DNA of 64,000 nucleotides from Pseudovibrio sp. Tun.PSC04-5.I4. GTDB lineage: Bacteria > Pseudomonadota > Alphaproteobacteria > Rhizobiales > Stappiaceae. The stretch's first letter is position 1, and every line of letters starts with the position of its first letter. The notes under the pieces were generated by a model. It saw only the letters and a program-made list of their open reading frames with translations. It was not told the origin of the DNA and did not search any database. The stretch is taken from NCBI RefSeq assembly GCF_900104145.1, contig NZ_FNLB01000006.1, positions 4,218,501 through 4,282,500 on the forward strand, in the 5' to 3' direction. Shown here piece after piece: positions 1 through 8,506 of the stretch. The translations under genes were made by a program, and so were the position numbers.

Positions 1-12
1 CTTGAGATAACA

Positions 13-1131
13 TTAGAGAACCTCAATTTCTGCTTGCAGCGCGCCTGCTGCTTTGATGGCTTGAAGTATGGAGATCAGGTCTCTTGGGCTGATGCCCAAT
101 GCATTGAGACCGTCGACCAGCTGCTGAAGGGTGATTGTCTCATTTACGAGCGCCAGCTGTTTGTTGTCTTCGGTTACTTGCACATCAGTACGAGGTACTT
201 CCGCCGTCCGGCCACGTGAGAAGGGAAGCGGCTGCACCACTTCAGGTGACTCTGCGATGGTTACGGTGAGGTTGCCTTGCGCGATTGCGACTGTGGAGAC
301 CTTCACCTGCTGTCCCATGACAATGATGCCTGAGCTTTCGTCGATGACGATTTTGGCTGGTAGGTCTGGCTCAACAATCAGCTGTTCAATGTCTGTGAGG
401 AGGTCAACGATGTTGCCATCATATTGTTTTGGCAGTGTCAGACGGACAGTCGCTGGATCGAGTGGCTCAGCGGTTGGCAGGCCGATCAACTCGTTTACTG
501 CAATTGCAATGCGGCGTGATGTTGTCAGGTCCGGGTTGCGGAGCGCCAGTTTGATTGTGCTGAGTGAGGAGAGTTTGAAGTCCACTTCGCGTTCAACAAG
601 GGCACCATTTGGGATACGGCCGGATGTTGGTACACCGCGCACGATGGAGGCTGCTTCGCCCTGTACTGCAAAGCCAGCAATTGAAACTGGGCCCTGTGCG
701 ATTGCATAGGCCTCACCGTCGGCACCCATGAGCGGGGTAACCAGCAATGTGCCGCCTTGCAGGTTTTTGGCATCACCAAGGGCGCTCACTGTTATATCGA
801 TGCGAGTCCCTTGCGTGGAAAAGGCTGGGAGGTTCGCTGTCACCATCACTGCAGCTGTGTTTTTGGTGTTGAGTTCAGCCTCATTGGTGTTAACGCCTAA
901 GCGCTCCAGCATTGCCTGCAAAGATTGCCGGGTGAAGGGTGAGGCGGTGAGCGAGTCACCAGTTCCCTGTAGACCGACAACAAGTCCGTACCCGATCAGC
1001 TGGTTGTCACGAATACCTTCAAAGTCAGCAATATCCTTGATCCTTGAGGCAGCATGACCTGGAAGGGTTGCGCCAAAAAGAACGATAAATGCCAAGACGG
1101 CGATTCTACTTAGACTTGCGAGATTGAACAT
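13..1131 (-). CDS. flgI: Flagellar P-ring protein FlgI
   Basis: The 372-residue product is the P-ring protein, which forms a ring around the flagellar rod in the peptidoglycan layer. A Sec signal peptide covers about residues 1-27 (cleavage near PGHAA). The mature N-terminus has the family pattern SRIKDIADFEGIRDNQLIGY, and the length is typical. The gene stands alone facing left; fliX and dksA on the other strand separate it from flgH, an arrangement common in alphaproteobacteria. The ATG start agrees with the signal peptide. It should work with FlgH (L ring) and the chaperone FlgA, both encoded nearby. Identification rests on whole-length family resemblance and context. Confidence 0.97.
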   Translation of the reverse strand: MFNLASLSRIAVLAFIVLFGATLPGHAASRIKDIADFEGIRDNQLIGYGLVVGLQGTGDSLTASPFTRQSLQAMLERLGVNTNEAELNTKNTAAVMVTANLPAFSTQGTRIDITVSALGDAKNLQGGTLLVTPLMGADGEAYAIAQGPVSIAGFAVQGEAASIVRGVPTSGRIPNGALVEREVDFKLSSLSTIKLALRNPDLTTSRRIAIAVNELIGLPTAEPLDPATVRLTLPKQYDGNIVDLLTDIEQLIVEPDLPAKIVIDESSGIIVMGQQVKVSTVAIAQGNLTVTIAESPEVVQPLPFSRGRTAEVPRTDVQVTEDNKQLALVNETITLQQLVDGLNALGISPRDLISILQAIKAAGALQAEIEVL

Positions 1132-1381
1132 CGGTACCCGACTATACGATTCATATTTGCCAAATACATGCGAAATTTATGCCAGTTTTGAGTGGCTATT
1201 TTCAATTTCTTAACTAACTGAACTTAATAGGAATTTTTAGTATAGGGTGGATAAAGGGTTAAAGCACAATAAATTTGCGTGCGGCAATTGTTGCCTGCTT
1301 GGTAAAGTTTTGTGTGAGACGGTCGGCAAATCTGTTCTGGCTGGCCTTTTATTCCAAACACGTAGCTCAGAGGGTAACGCT

Positions 1382-1819
1382 TTGCTTGTTCGCACCACAC
1401 CAGTTTCTGGTTTAAACTCTACGAGCAAAGTGGGGAGCAAACGACGTAAGGAGTCTGGCTCAGATAACGGCTCTGGGTTTGTTGTTGAAGAAGACGCGGC
1501 AAATGTAGGACATGCCTCTGCCAGCGTTGCCTCCTCGAACATTCAGGGCGTGGATTCCCTTCTTGCTCTTCAGCAGATGGACGTTCCTGTCGATGATAGG
1601 CGCCGTGCCGTTCAACACGGAAGCAAATTGCTGGATCAGTTAGATGCGCTGCGTCTGGACATGTTGCAGGGGAAAGTTCAACCAGAACGCCTCGAGCGTC
1701 TGGTGGACAACCTGTCCATGCGAGTCAAAAGCGGCAACTCCGGATTGGACAGAGTGATCGAAGATATTGAGGTCAGAGCTAGAATCGAACTGGCAAAACT
1801 GGGTCATTTTGTCGATTAA
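1382..1819 (+). CDS. fliX: Flagellar assembly regulator FliX
   Basis: The product resembles FliX, the alphaproteobacterial class II regulator that links early basal-body assembly to FlbD-dependent transcription. The conserved C-terminal region (VDSLLALQQMD, then a helical segment ending ARIELAKLGHFVD) is clear. The frame is open from an ATG at 1247, but the extra N-terminus is Cys-rich and unlike FliX. I prefer a TTG at 1382, preceded by AGAGGG about 8 bases upstream. This gives 145 residues starting MLVRTTPVSG, close to the usual FliX length. It lies between flgI (opposite strand) and dksA. The TTG start is inference. Confidence 0.85.
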   Translation: MLVRTTPVSGLNSTSKVGSKRRKESGSDNGSGFVVEEDAANVGHASASVASSNIQGVDSLLALQQMDVPVDDRRRAVQHGSKLLDQLDALRLDMLQGKVQPERLERLVDNLSMRVKSGNSGLDRVIEDIEVRARIELAKLGHFVD

Positions 1820-1977
1820 CCCAGCTTATTCGGTTAGTTATAAATATTTATAGGCGTGTAAATCGCTGAATACACTGAATAATCGCATTCATAGACAAAT
1901 TCGTCTTTTTAGTAGATTGTTGTTTTAACCTCCCCTCGTTATATTCCAGCCGCCAATATAGGTAGGCGGAGTTTCAG

Positions 1978-2394
1978 ATGGCAGTTGACGTCGCAATTGA
2001 TTATCGTCCTTCAGAGGGTGAACCATTCATGAACGACCAACAGCGGGAGTACTTTCTTAGAAAGTTGCTCACGTGGAAGGAAGATATTCTGAAAGAGAGC
2101 AAGGACACCCTTGCGACCCTTCAAGAAGAGAACACGAACCATCCTGATTTGGCTGATCGTGCATCGTCAGAGACCGACAGGTCTATTGAGTTGCGTGCAC
2201 GTGACCGGCAGCGGAAGTTGATCTCTAAGATCGATGCTGCCTTGGCCCGTATAGAAGATGGGTCCTACGGTTATTGTGAGGAGACCGGCGAGCCGATCTC
2301 CGTGCGCAGATTGGATGCGCGTCCTATTGCGACGCTCTCCATTGAAGCGCAGGAAGCTCACGAGCGCCGCGAAAAGATCTATCGTGATGATTGA
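1978..2394 (+). CDS. dksA: DksA/TraR family RNA polymerase-binding regulator, single-Cys form
   Basis: The 138-residue protein has the DksA layout: an N-terminal coiled-coil hairpin (about residues 25-95, with the acidic tip region DLADRASSETDRS) and a C-terminal globular part with GSYGYCEETGEPI. DksA acts with ppGpp in the RNA polymerase secondary channel to adjust rRNA, amino-acid and flagellar promoters. Only one Cys is present instead of the four of the classical zinc finger; single-Cys DksA is known from alphaproteobacteria such as Rhodobacter. The ATG at 1978 may be an upstream start, since a second ATG (MNDQQREYF) lies 17 codons in. A strong terminator follows at 2466. Confidence 0.93.
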   Translation: MAVDVAIDYRPSEGEPFMNDQQREYFLRKLLTWKEDILKESKDTLATLQEENTNHPDLADRASSETDRSIELRARDRQRKLISKIDAALARIEDGSYGYCEETGEPISVRRLDARPIATLSIEAQEAHERREKIYRDD

Positions 2395-2465
2395 TCTTTA
2401 GGCTCTTGGAATATTAGCCTTTCAAGCTGTGGTCCTTAATTCTTAGGCACAATTTCTTGGAAGAA

Positions 2466-2515
2466 ACAAAACAAGGGAAGTGCGGGTCTACTGCGCTTCC
2501 CTTGTTTTGTGTTTG
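2466..2515 (+). terminator. Terminator after dksA
   Basis: A perfect 15-bp stem (2466-2480 with 2496-2510; arm ACAAAACAAGGGAAG) has a 15-nt loop and is followed by a T/G-rich tail with TTTT at 2520-2524. It sits about 70 bases past the dksA stop codon. Confidence 0.75.
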
Positions 2516-2550
2516 GGGGCTTTTGTTAAGCTCAACCCACTCGTGAAATG

Positions 2551-2595
2551 AAAACGAGCCCGGCATGCTGGGGAGCATGTGGCCGGGCCCGTTTT
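2551..2595 (-). terminator. Terminator after flgH
   Basis: Arms 2551-2564 (AAAACGAGCCCGGC) and 2582-2595 pair with one mismatch. An inner hairpin (CATGCT 2564-2569 with AGCATG 2574-2579) lies inside. Read leftward it ends in TTTT just beyond flgH, so it terminates the flgF-G-A-H operon; it could act in both directions. Confidence 0.7.
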
Positions 2596-2649
2596 ATTTG
2601 CCGCTCAAGCTGGGGAGCTTATTGAGCGGTTGTAGGTTCTTCAAATTAT

Positions 2650-3411
2650 TTAAAATGGTAAAACGATATCGAGCACCTGGCTGCCATAGCGCGGCTGTTG
2701 GGTAGCGGAGATCTGTCCGCGACCACCGTACCCAATGCGGGCTTCTGCGATTTTCGTGCTTTCCACCGTGTTATCCGAGGCAATATCTTGCGGACGTACG
2801 ACACCGGCAACGATGAGCTCACGCACTTCGTGGTTCACACGGACCTCCTGACGACCTTCGATGACGAGGTTAGAGTTGGGGAGGACCTGCGTTACAACGG
2901 CTGCTACGGTGGTCTTCAGGCTCTCTGTGCGGTCAATTGTACCGCTGCCCTGAAAGTTGTCGGAGCTGTTGATGGAGGCGATTGCATCTGCAGAGGAGCC
3001 TCCGGGTAATGCAAATTTGTCAATTGCTGCCCCAAGTGCGCCGCCTGCGCCTGCGTCTTTCTTGTCGGATCGGCTGCTTTTGGATGTATTGGCAAAAGCG
3101 GCTTTATCTGAAATCGTCACGTTGACTGTTACAATGTCACCGACACGTTTTGCGCGTTGATCCTGAAAGAACGCCCGATTGCCGTTACTCCAGAGGGAGT
3201 TGGCGTTGTAGCGCTGGGTTTCCTTCATTGGCATTGGCATTTGCACTGGGCGGTAACCCGGCTGCGTGCGTGGGTCCTGAATGGCAGTCAGGACTGGTTC
3301 CTGACCGATCTTGGAAAGTTTGTCAGCAGTTTCACACCCTGCCAATGCGACCAAGCTGATTGCAAGAGCGGTGTACTTCTGGATTTTTGTTGCAAAGGTT
3401 ATTGTAGGCAT
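2650..3411 (-). CDS. flgH: Flagellar L-ring lipoprotein FlgH
   Basis: The 253-residue outer-membrane lipoprotein forms the L ring around the flagellar rod. A lipoprotein signal ends in the lipobox VALAGC (Cys about residue 26). The mature protein has the FlgH patterns RAKRVGDIVTVNV and, near the C-terminus, VRPQDIASDNTVESTKIAEA. The ATG at 3411 overlaps the flgA stop by one base (TGATG), implying translational coupling; a TTG one codon earlier is less likely. It is the last gene of the leftward flgF-flgG-flgA-flgH operon, and a strong hairpin follows. Confidence 0.97.
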   Translation of the reverse strand: MPTITFATKIQKYTALAISLVALAGCETADKLSKIGQEPVLTAIQDPRTQPGYRPVQMPMPMKETQRYNANSLWSNGNRAFFQDQRAKRVGDIVTVNVTISDKAAFANTSKSSRSDKKDAGAGGALGAAIDKFALPGGSSADAIASINSSDNFQGSGTIDRTESLKTTVAAVVTQVLPNSNLVIEGRQEVRVNHEVRELIVAGVVRPQDIASDNTVESTKIAEARIGYGGRGQISATQQPRYGSQVLDIVLPF

Positions 3412-4379
3412 CAACGGTTCTCCAGTAGGGCTGCAACTTGTGTGGTTGCGCCGCTTACAATGGCGATGTTTTTGCCAACGACTTCAGCAAGGATTGTCTT
3501 TTGGGAAATTGGATTGACGATCTCGATCAGGTCGTTTTTGCCGCCGTCAGATTTGGCTTTGCCCTGCGTTGAAATGTTCATGCCCGGAATCTTGTAGATC
3601 ACGGTTACTTTAGCGCCGCGTTTTACCAATATAGGTTCGCCGACATCTCTAGGTGTCAGAGTAGAGCCTGCGCGCATGTTGCGGCGGACTTCCATTCCAA
3701 TCAGGTCGGCTGCGGCGAGAAATTCACGGCCTGCGTAACGTCCTATCGGTTTGCGCTCCTCGCGGATGTCTTTGGCGGTGATGACTGTGCCGCGGTCTAG
3801 CCGGCGTGCTAATGTGGAAATGGAAACCATTTGCGATGCGTTGCCAAGGATGGAAATTGGTTTTGTCCTGCCTTCCTGAACGATATTCAAAATGACTTTG
3901 AAGCGGGAGGTGCGTGGGGACCAGTTGATGCGTCCGATTGTCAACGGTGAGATTGCATCAACGTCAGCGTGCATGTCCATCGGGAGAGGTGTGGTGTAGG
4001 AGATCTCGATGTCCTCAGGCAGAATGCGGGCCCGTTCTGCAAAGGCGTTGCGCAGGATATCTGAAATCAGTGCTTCATCTACCGGGATAGAAAGGCGATG
4101 AACGCTGACTGTCGTCAGATTGTTGGTTCCGGCCTGAATGAAGCCCGCTGCCTGTGCTTGCTGCGCAATGATCATTGCAGAGACATTGCCAGTCGTTCCA
4201 AGATCGGGACTACGGAAGATTGGGGTTTGAGCCAGATCACCCGCTTCGGTATAGAAGTCGCCGATGGTAACAACCGGGCCCGCGACATTCACTGTTGGGC
4301 GCAATGTTGCTGCCGCAAAAGCGTTGCTTGCTGTGAGCATCATAAGGCCCGCAAAGAGTGTGGTCGCCAACTTCCTCAT
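3411..4379 (-). CDS. flgA: Flagellar P-ring assembly chaperone FlgA
   Basis: The 322-residue periplasmic protein assists polymerisation of FlgI into the P ring. It has a signal peptide (MRKLATTLFAGLMMLTASNAFAA) and a C-terminal SAF domain with the typical segments LDRGTVITAKDI and VRRNMRAGSTLTPRDV, followed by a beta-rich end. The length suits the longer alphaproteobacterial form. A GGGGTGATGTT ribosome-binding region precedes the ATG. The stop codon overlaps the flgH start by one base, and flgG lies 11 bases upstream, so the gene is inside one operon. Confidence 0.95.
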   Translation of the reverse strand: MRKLATTLFAGLMMLTASNAFAAATLRPTVNVAGPVVTIGDFYTEAGDLAQTPIFRSPDLGTTGNVSAMIIAQQAQAAGFIQAGTNNLTTVSVHRLSIPVDEALISDILRNAFAERARILPEDIEISYTTPLPMDMHADVDAISPLTIGRINWSPRTSRFKVILNIVQEGRTKPISILGNASQMVSISTLARRLDRGTVITAKDIREERKPIGRYAGREFLAAADLIGMEVRRNMRAGSTLTPRDVGEPILVKRGAKVTVIYKIPGMNISTQGKAKSDGGKNDLIEIVNPISQKTILAEVVGKNIAIVSGATTQVAALLENR

Positions 4380-4390
4380 AACATCACCCC

Positions 4391-5173
4391 TTAGCGTAGA
4401 TTCGTGGTTGTGGAGTACATCTCATCAGCGGCTTTGATGATCTTCGAGTTCATCTCATAAGCGCGCTGTGCGGAGATCAGGTCGGACAGTTCGGTCACTG
4501 CATCCACATTGGAGGCTTCAAGGTGACGCTGGAGCGTGTTGCCGAAGCCTGCTGCTCCTGGGTTGCTGGTTTGTGGTGGGCCGCTGGCCGGGGTCTGAAG
4601 GAAGAGGTTGTCTCCGATGGCATCCAGACCGGCTTTGTTGACGAAACGCGCAAGTTCCAACTGGCCAAGGCTCAACACCTGATCGTTGTCATCCATAGCC
4701 TGAACCAGACCTTGAACATTGATCGTGATGTCGCGGGCGTTTTCCGGGATCACGATGCCGGGCTGGACCTGGTAGCCGTCTTTGGTCACCAGTTGCCCGG
4801 ATGCAGAACGCGCGAAAGAACCGTCACGGGTGAAGCCAGTTGAACCATCCGGGCGCTGGATCTGGAAGAAGCCTTCGCCGCGAATAGTAACGTCAAGTTC
4901 ATTACCAGTCTGATTGACCGGACCGGCGGACATGATGCGGGTTGTGGCGGCTGTTTTTACGCCGGAGCCGATCTGTACGCCGTTGGGAACAATGGTGCCG
5001 GCATCGGAGGTTTGTGTCCCCATACGGCGCTGGTTTTCGTAAAGTAGATCCTGAAAATCTGCGCGCTGGCGTTTGTAGCCGGTGGTGCGCATGTTGGCCA
5101 CGTTGTTTGAAATGACTTCGACGTTCAGTTCCTGAGCTTTCATGCCGGATGCGGCGATGTGAAGAGCTTTCAT
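4391..5173 (-). CDS. flgG: Flagellar distal rod protein FlgG
   Basis: The 260-residue product is the distal rod protein and matches the usual FlgG length. The N-terminal Flg_bb_rod motif (ALHIAASGMKAQELNVEVIS followed by NNVANMRTTGYKRQR) and the C-terminal helix (SNVDAVTELSDLISAQRAYE) are intact. An AAGGAAT ribosome-binding site precedes the ATG. It is 11 bases from flgF and 11 bases from flgA on the same strand. The rod protein is exported by the FliPQR-FlhB gate encoded elsewhere in this window. Confidence 0.98.
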   Translation of the reverse strand: MKALHIAASGMKAQELNVEVISNNVANMRTTGYKRQRADFQDLLYENQRRMGTQTSDAGTIVPNGVQIGSGVKTAATTRIMSAGPVNQTGNELDVTIRGEGFFQIQRPDGSTGFTRDGSFARSASGQLVTKDGYQVQPGIVIPENARDITINVQGLVQAMDDNDQVLSLGQLELARFVNKAGLDAIGDNLFLQTPASGPPQTSNPGAAGFGNTLQRHLEASNVDAVTELSDLISAQRAYEMNSKIIKAADEMYSTTTNLR

Positions 5174-5184
5174 TGTTCTATTCC

Positions 5185-5925
5185 TTAAGCCTCAACCGAT
5201 CCAAGTTCGCGGATGGAGCGCTGACGTAGTTCGTTGCGCTGCGACATCATCTTGGACACGCTTTTGTATTGACGGGTGATTTCGATCATGCGGGAGATTT
5301 CGCGAACGCCTTCTACGTTGGAGCCTTCCAGGGCACCTTGTAGAACGGATGGGTTGGTTGCTGGGATCGGGTCTGTGCCGGAGAACAGATTTGCGCCAAC
5401 ATGCATAAGCTCTTGGCGGTTATCGAAGGTATAAACGTCCAGACGGCCAAGCTCACCTTGAGGTGTTGAGAGAACGCCTTCTCTGGTGATGGTGATTGCG
5501 CCGTCTTCCGGATTGATCTGAATTGGTGCGCCATCGGCCAGAACCGGGAGGCCCGCATCTGTGACGAGCATTCCATCGGGATCAATGGCCAGACTGCCAG
5601 CGCGGGTGTAAAATTGTTCACCCTCAGCGCCAGCTACGGCAAAATAGCCCTCGCCATCAATTGCGATGTCCAGCGGATTGCCAGTCAACCGAATTGGACC
5701 CTGTGTCAGGACAGTGGCTGTGCCTACATCCTGTGTGAAGGAGAGGGGATGATCTGAGCGTTGAAACTCGGATGCCTGTGCGTTTGGCATCAAGTATTCC
5801 TCAAAGATCATTCTTTGAGCCTTGTAGCCAGTTGTATTCGTGTTTGCCAGATTGTTGGCGACCACATCCAAGTTCCGTCGAAGGGTACTTTGGCGTGATA
5901 AGCCGATCAGCTGTGCGTTTTCCAT
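5185..5925 (-). CDS. flgF: Flagellar proximal rod protein FlgF
   Basis: The 246-residue rod protein is the first gene of the leftward flgF-flgG-flgA-flgH unit. It has the N-terminal rod motif (STLRRNLDVVANNLANTNTT), a central beta-rich domain and the C-terminal helix with EGVREISRMIEITRQYKSV. The length is typical of alphaproteobacterial FlgF. Its start is about 275 bases from the divergent fliL gene, and the shared gap holds CtrA-like sequences. Confidence 0.97.
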   Translation of the reverse strand: MENAQLIGLSRQSTLRRNLDVVANNLANTNTTGYKAQRMIFEEYLMPNAQASEFQRSDHPLSFTQDVGTATVLTQGPIRLTGNPLDIAIDGEGYFAVAGAEGEQFYTRAGSLAIDPDGMLVTDAGLPVLADGAPIQINPEDGAITITREGVLSTPQGELGRLDVYTFDNRQELMHVGANLFSGTDPIPATNPSVLQGALEGSNVEGVREISRMIEITRQYKSVSKMMSQRNELRQRSIRELGSVEA

Positions 5926-6118
5926 TTTATGCTCCCCAGCATACTGCAGGTCTCCTCAGACCCGCCGCACCAAGGTTCTTGCAGAAGTTGTGCCAGTTTT
6001 GCGCTTTGGCGGATTTCTGCAGTTTTGCAGAGGTGGTCGGCAAAATATCTGTTAAGTCTCTGATAAAATGTGCCTACTTTGATTTCCTAGTGGGCAAAAA
6101 TTGCTTAGTAAGATCAAA

Positions 6119-6134
6119 TTAACCATTTGGTAAC
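6119..6134. promoter_or_regulatory. CtrA-like site between flgF and fliL
   Basis: TTAACCATTTGGTAAC matches the CtrA consensus TTAA-N7-TTAAC except for one base in the second half. A further TTAACC lies at 6140-6145 and TTAAC at 6158-6162, so half-sites cluster 40-80 bases upstream of fliL. CtrA control of flagellar genes is established in Caulobacter; binding here is inference. Confidence 0.45.
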
Positions 6135-6201
6135 CTTTGTTAACCAATTAGGTTGTATTAACACTTTTTAAACCTTTGATTGCGATTCACCGGGGCGCAA
6201 A

Positions 6202-6699
6202 ATGGCAGATACGGAACTGCAAAAAACTGAGGACGAGGGTAAAGCTGGCAAGCGCAAGGTTGTTATCGGCGCGATTGCGGGTATTTTACTGCTCACTCTT
6301 GGTGTGGGTGGTGCCTATGTCATGGACTGGTTTGATATGAGTGGTAGCACCTCGGTCGAGCTGGCGGATGGGAGCGTAACGCAGGTGCAGACAAAGCCTG
6401 TTGTCTTCTATGACCTGCCTGAAATGACGGTAAATCTCTCAACTCAGGGTCGTACTACTTATCTTAAGGTCCGTATCGCACTTGAAGTCGAGAGCGATCG
6501 CATGGTTTCTCAGGTAGAACCATATTTGCCTCGTATTCTTGATGCCTTTCAGATTTATCTGCGTGAGCTGCGTCCAGCTGATCTTGAAGGGTCTGCTGGT
6601 CTGTTCCGTTTGAAAGAACAGCTTTTGCGCCGCATCAATTCCGCCATTTATCCAGCCAAGGTTGAAGGGGTTCTCTTTAAAGAGATCCTTGTTCAGTAG
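6202..6699 (+). CDS. fliL: Flagellar basal body-associated protein FliL
   Basis: The 165-residue inner-membrane protein surrounds the stator and supports motor torque. It has a short cytoplasmic N-terminus, one membrane segment (about residues 22-42, VVIGAIAGILLLTLGVGGAY) and a periplasmic domain ending in the family-typical GVLFKEILVQ. It heads a rightward unit and is 11 bases from fliM. The ATG at 6202 follows CGGGGCGCAA, a weak ribosome-binding match. Confidence 0.95.
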   Translation: MADTELQKTEDEGKAGKRKVVIGAIAGILLLTLGVGGAYVMDWFDMSGSTSVELADGSVTQVQTKPVVFYDLPEMTVNLSTQGRTTYLKVRIALEVESDRMVSQVEPYLPRILDAFQIYLRELRPADLEGSAGLFRLKEQLLRRINSAIYPAKVEGVLFKEILVQ

Positions 6700-6710
6700 G
6701 GGAGCGGCAT

Positions 6711-7940
6711 ATGTCAGATACCGATACTCCTCCTGAAGACGAAAACATGGATGACGCTTGGGGGGAAGCTCTTGCCGAAAGCGGCGACAGTGATGGGGAT
6801 GAAGATCTTGCCGCAGCCTGGGGCGCGGCGCTTCAGGAACAAGGCGTAGAAGGCGGAGAAGAGGCAGCAGCTCAATGGGCTGCTATGATCGATGACAGCG
6901 AGCCTGACATTGAGAGCGCGTCTCGTGGTGCCGACCGTATTCTGAATCAGGAAGAGATCGATAACCTGCTCGGTTTTACGCTGGACGGGTCCCTGACGGG
7001 TGATGAAGGCGGCATTCGTGCGCTGATTAACTCAGCATTGGTGTCCTATGAACGCCTGCCGATGCTGGAGATTGTGTTTGATCGTCTGGTGCGGTTGACC
7101 ACGACTTCTCTGCGCAACTTTACGTCGGACAATGTTGAAGTCTCTTTGGACTCTATGACCAACGTTCGGTTTGGTGATTATCTGAATTCTATTCCGTTGC
7201 CGGCAATCCTGGGTGTCTTTAAGGCGCGGGAATGGGACGGTCTCGGTCTTGTTACCGTTGAAAGCTCTTTGATCTATTCCATTATCGACGTGTTGCTTGG
7301 TGGTGGTCGCGGTTCCTCTCCAACTCGCGTTGAGGGACGTCCCTACACGACGATTGAGAGCAATCTGGTTCGCCGGATGATTGAAATTATTTTACTGGAT
7401 GCAGAGCAGGCCTTTAGTCCGTTGTCTCCAGTGAGTTTCCCGCTTGAGCGATTGGAAACCAACCCGCGTTTTGCTGCGATTTCTCGCCCTGCGAATGCCG
7501 CCATCATGGTCGAGCTGCGCATTGATATGGAAGATCGTGGCGGCAAAGTTGAAATTGTCCTGCCTTATGCGACCCTTGAGCCTATTCGTGACCTGCTATT
7601 GCAGATGTTCATGGGTGAGAAGTTCGGGCGTGATCCGATTTGGGAAGAGCATCTTGCGACTGAAGTTCATGCTTCAGAAGTGCAGGTGGATGCAGTGCTT
7701 TACGAGAATACTATCCCGCTCCAACGGGTTCTTAATCTGGAAGTTGGTCAGACGCTTTTGTTTGACATTGGACCTCGCGATCCTGTGCAGGTTAAATGCG
7801 GAGGGGTTGCTTTGACCGAGGGACTTATGGGGCACGTTGATGACCACATTTCTATTGAAATATCGAAGAAGCTGACGCAATCAAAAATGACGCTGGCCGC
7901 TTTTGAACAATCCTTACAAAGCGAACTGGAGACAAACTAA
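6711..7940 (+). CDS. fliM: Flagellar motor switch protein FliM with long acidic N-terminus
   Basis: The 409-residue protein is the C-ring switch component that binds CheY-P and FliG and sets rotation direction. The CheY-binding peptide ILNQEEIDNLLGF is at residues 77-89 instead of the extreme N-terminus. In front of it is an acidic extension with three Trp-containing repeats (DDAWGEAL 14-21, AAAWGAAL 34-41, AAAQWAAMI 52-60). The middle domain has the conserved LGGGRGSSPTRVEGRPYTTI stretch, and a SpoA domain forms the C-terminus (about 330-400). GGGGAGCGG precedes the ATG. It lies between fliL and the DUF6468 gene. Confidence 0.95.
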   Translation: MSDTDTPPEDENMDDAWGEALAESGDSDGDEDLAAAWGAALQEQGVEGGEEAAAQWAAMIDDSEPDIESASRGADRILNQEEIDNLLGFTLDGSLTGDEGGIRALINSALVSYERLPMLEIVFDRLVRLTTTSLRNFTSDNVEVSLDSMTNVRFGDYLNSIPLPAILGVFKAREWDGLGLVTVESSLIYSIIDVLLGGGRGSSPTRVEGRPYTTIESNLVRRMIEIILLDAEQAFSPLSPVSFPLERLETNPRFAAISRPANAAIMVELRIDMEDRGGKVEIVLPYATLEPIRDLLLQMFMGEKFGRDPIWEEHLATEVHASEVQVDAVLYENTIPLQRVLNLEVGQTLLFDIGPRDPVQVKCGGVALTEGLMGHVDDHISIEISKKLTQSKMTLAAFEQSLQSELETN

Positions 7941-7942
7941 AG

Positions 7943-8506
7943 ATGTCCCTAGGTCTTATTATTGAATGTATCGTTGCCGTTCTCCTTGTGATCACCATTG
8001 GTTACTGCTGGACGCTTAATGGTCGCCTTAGTCGCCTTCGATCTGATGAAGAGTCATTGAGGGCAACAATTGCCGAATTGATTACAGCAACTGAGATTGC
8101 TGAACGCGCCATCATGGGCCTCAAATCTACTGCTGGAAATGCCGATCGTACCCTTGGTGCACGCTTGGGTGAGGCCGAAGCTGTCTCTCTCAAGCTTTCC
8201 AATCAGTTGGGTGCAGGTGAAGAGGTTCTGGACCGGATTGGCGAGGTTGCTGATCGTGCGCTTGCTGATCGTGGCGCACGTGGTTCTGCACCATCTGTAT
8301 CTCAGCGCACTTATGAGACTGCTGCTGAAGGGCTTGTTGCCGGGATCATTGCTGAACAGGAAACTGTTGCTCCGGTTAATACCTACCGGGAGCCTGCGCC
8401 AAAAACGACTGTCCGTTCTATGGCGCATGAAATTCGCGATGCTGCAAATGAATCTGCTGCGCGTCTTGAGCGGTTCCGTAGGCAAGCTCAGGACCGTGTG
8501 GCATGA
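7943..8506 (+). CDS. DUF6468 family flagellar-cluster membrane protein
   Basis: The 187-residue protein has one N-terminal membrane segment (about residues 3-25) followed by a long helical, probably coiled-coil region (LRSDEESLRATIAELITATE onward) and a charged C-terminus. It resembles the DUF6468 proteins found next to fliM in alphaproteobacteria; no biochemical role is established. The start lies two bases after the fliM stop, and the TGA overlaps the next gene's ATG (ATGA at 8503), so all three are probably translationally coupled. A helper role at the motor is inferred from position only. Confidence 0.75.
   Translation: MSLGLIIECIVAVLLVITIGYCWTLNGRLSRLRSDEESLRATIAELITATEIAERAIMGLKSTAGNADRTLGARLGEAEAVSLKLSNQLGAGEEVLDRIGEVADRALADRGARGSAPSVSQRTYETAAEGLVAGIIAEQETVAPVNTYREPAPKTTVRSMAHEIRDAANESAARLERFRRQAQDRVA

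Noticed and set aside
131..709. Long open frame on the plus strand across flgI
   Set aside because: It is antisense to a confident flgI gene, has Ser/Arg-rich composition and no family features.
5995..6020. Sigma-54 promoter before flgF or fliL
   Set aside because: A TGGCGG...TGCA stretch is present, but the GG to GC spacing is 9 instead of 10 bases, so it does not fit the -24/-12 consensus.
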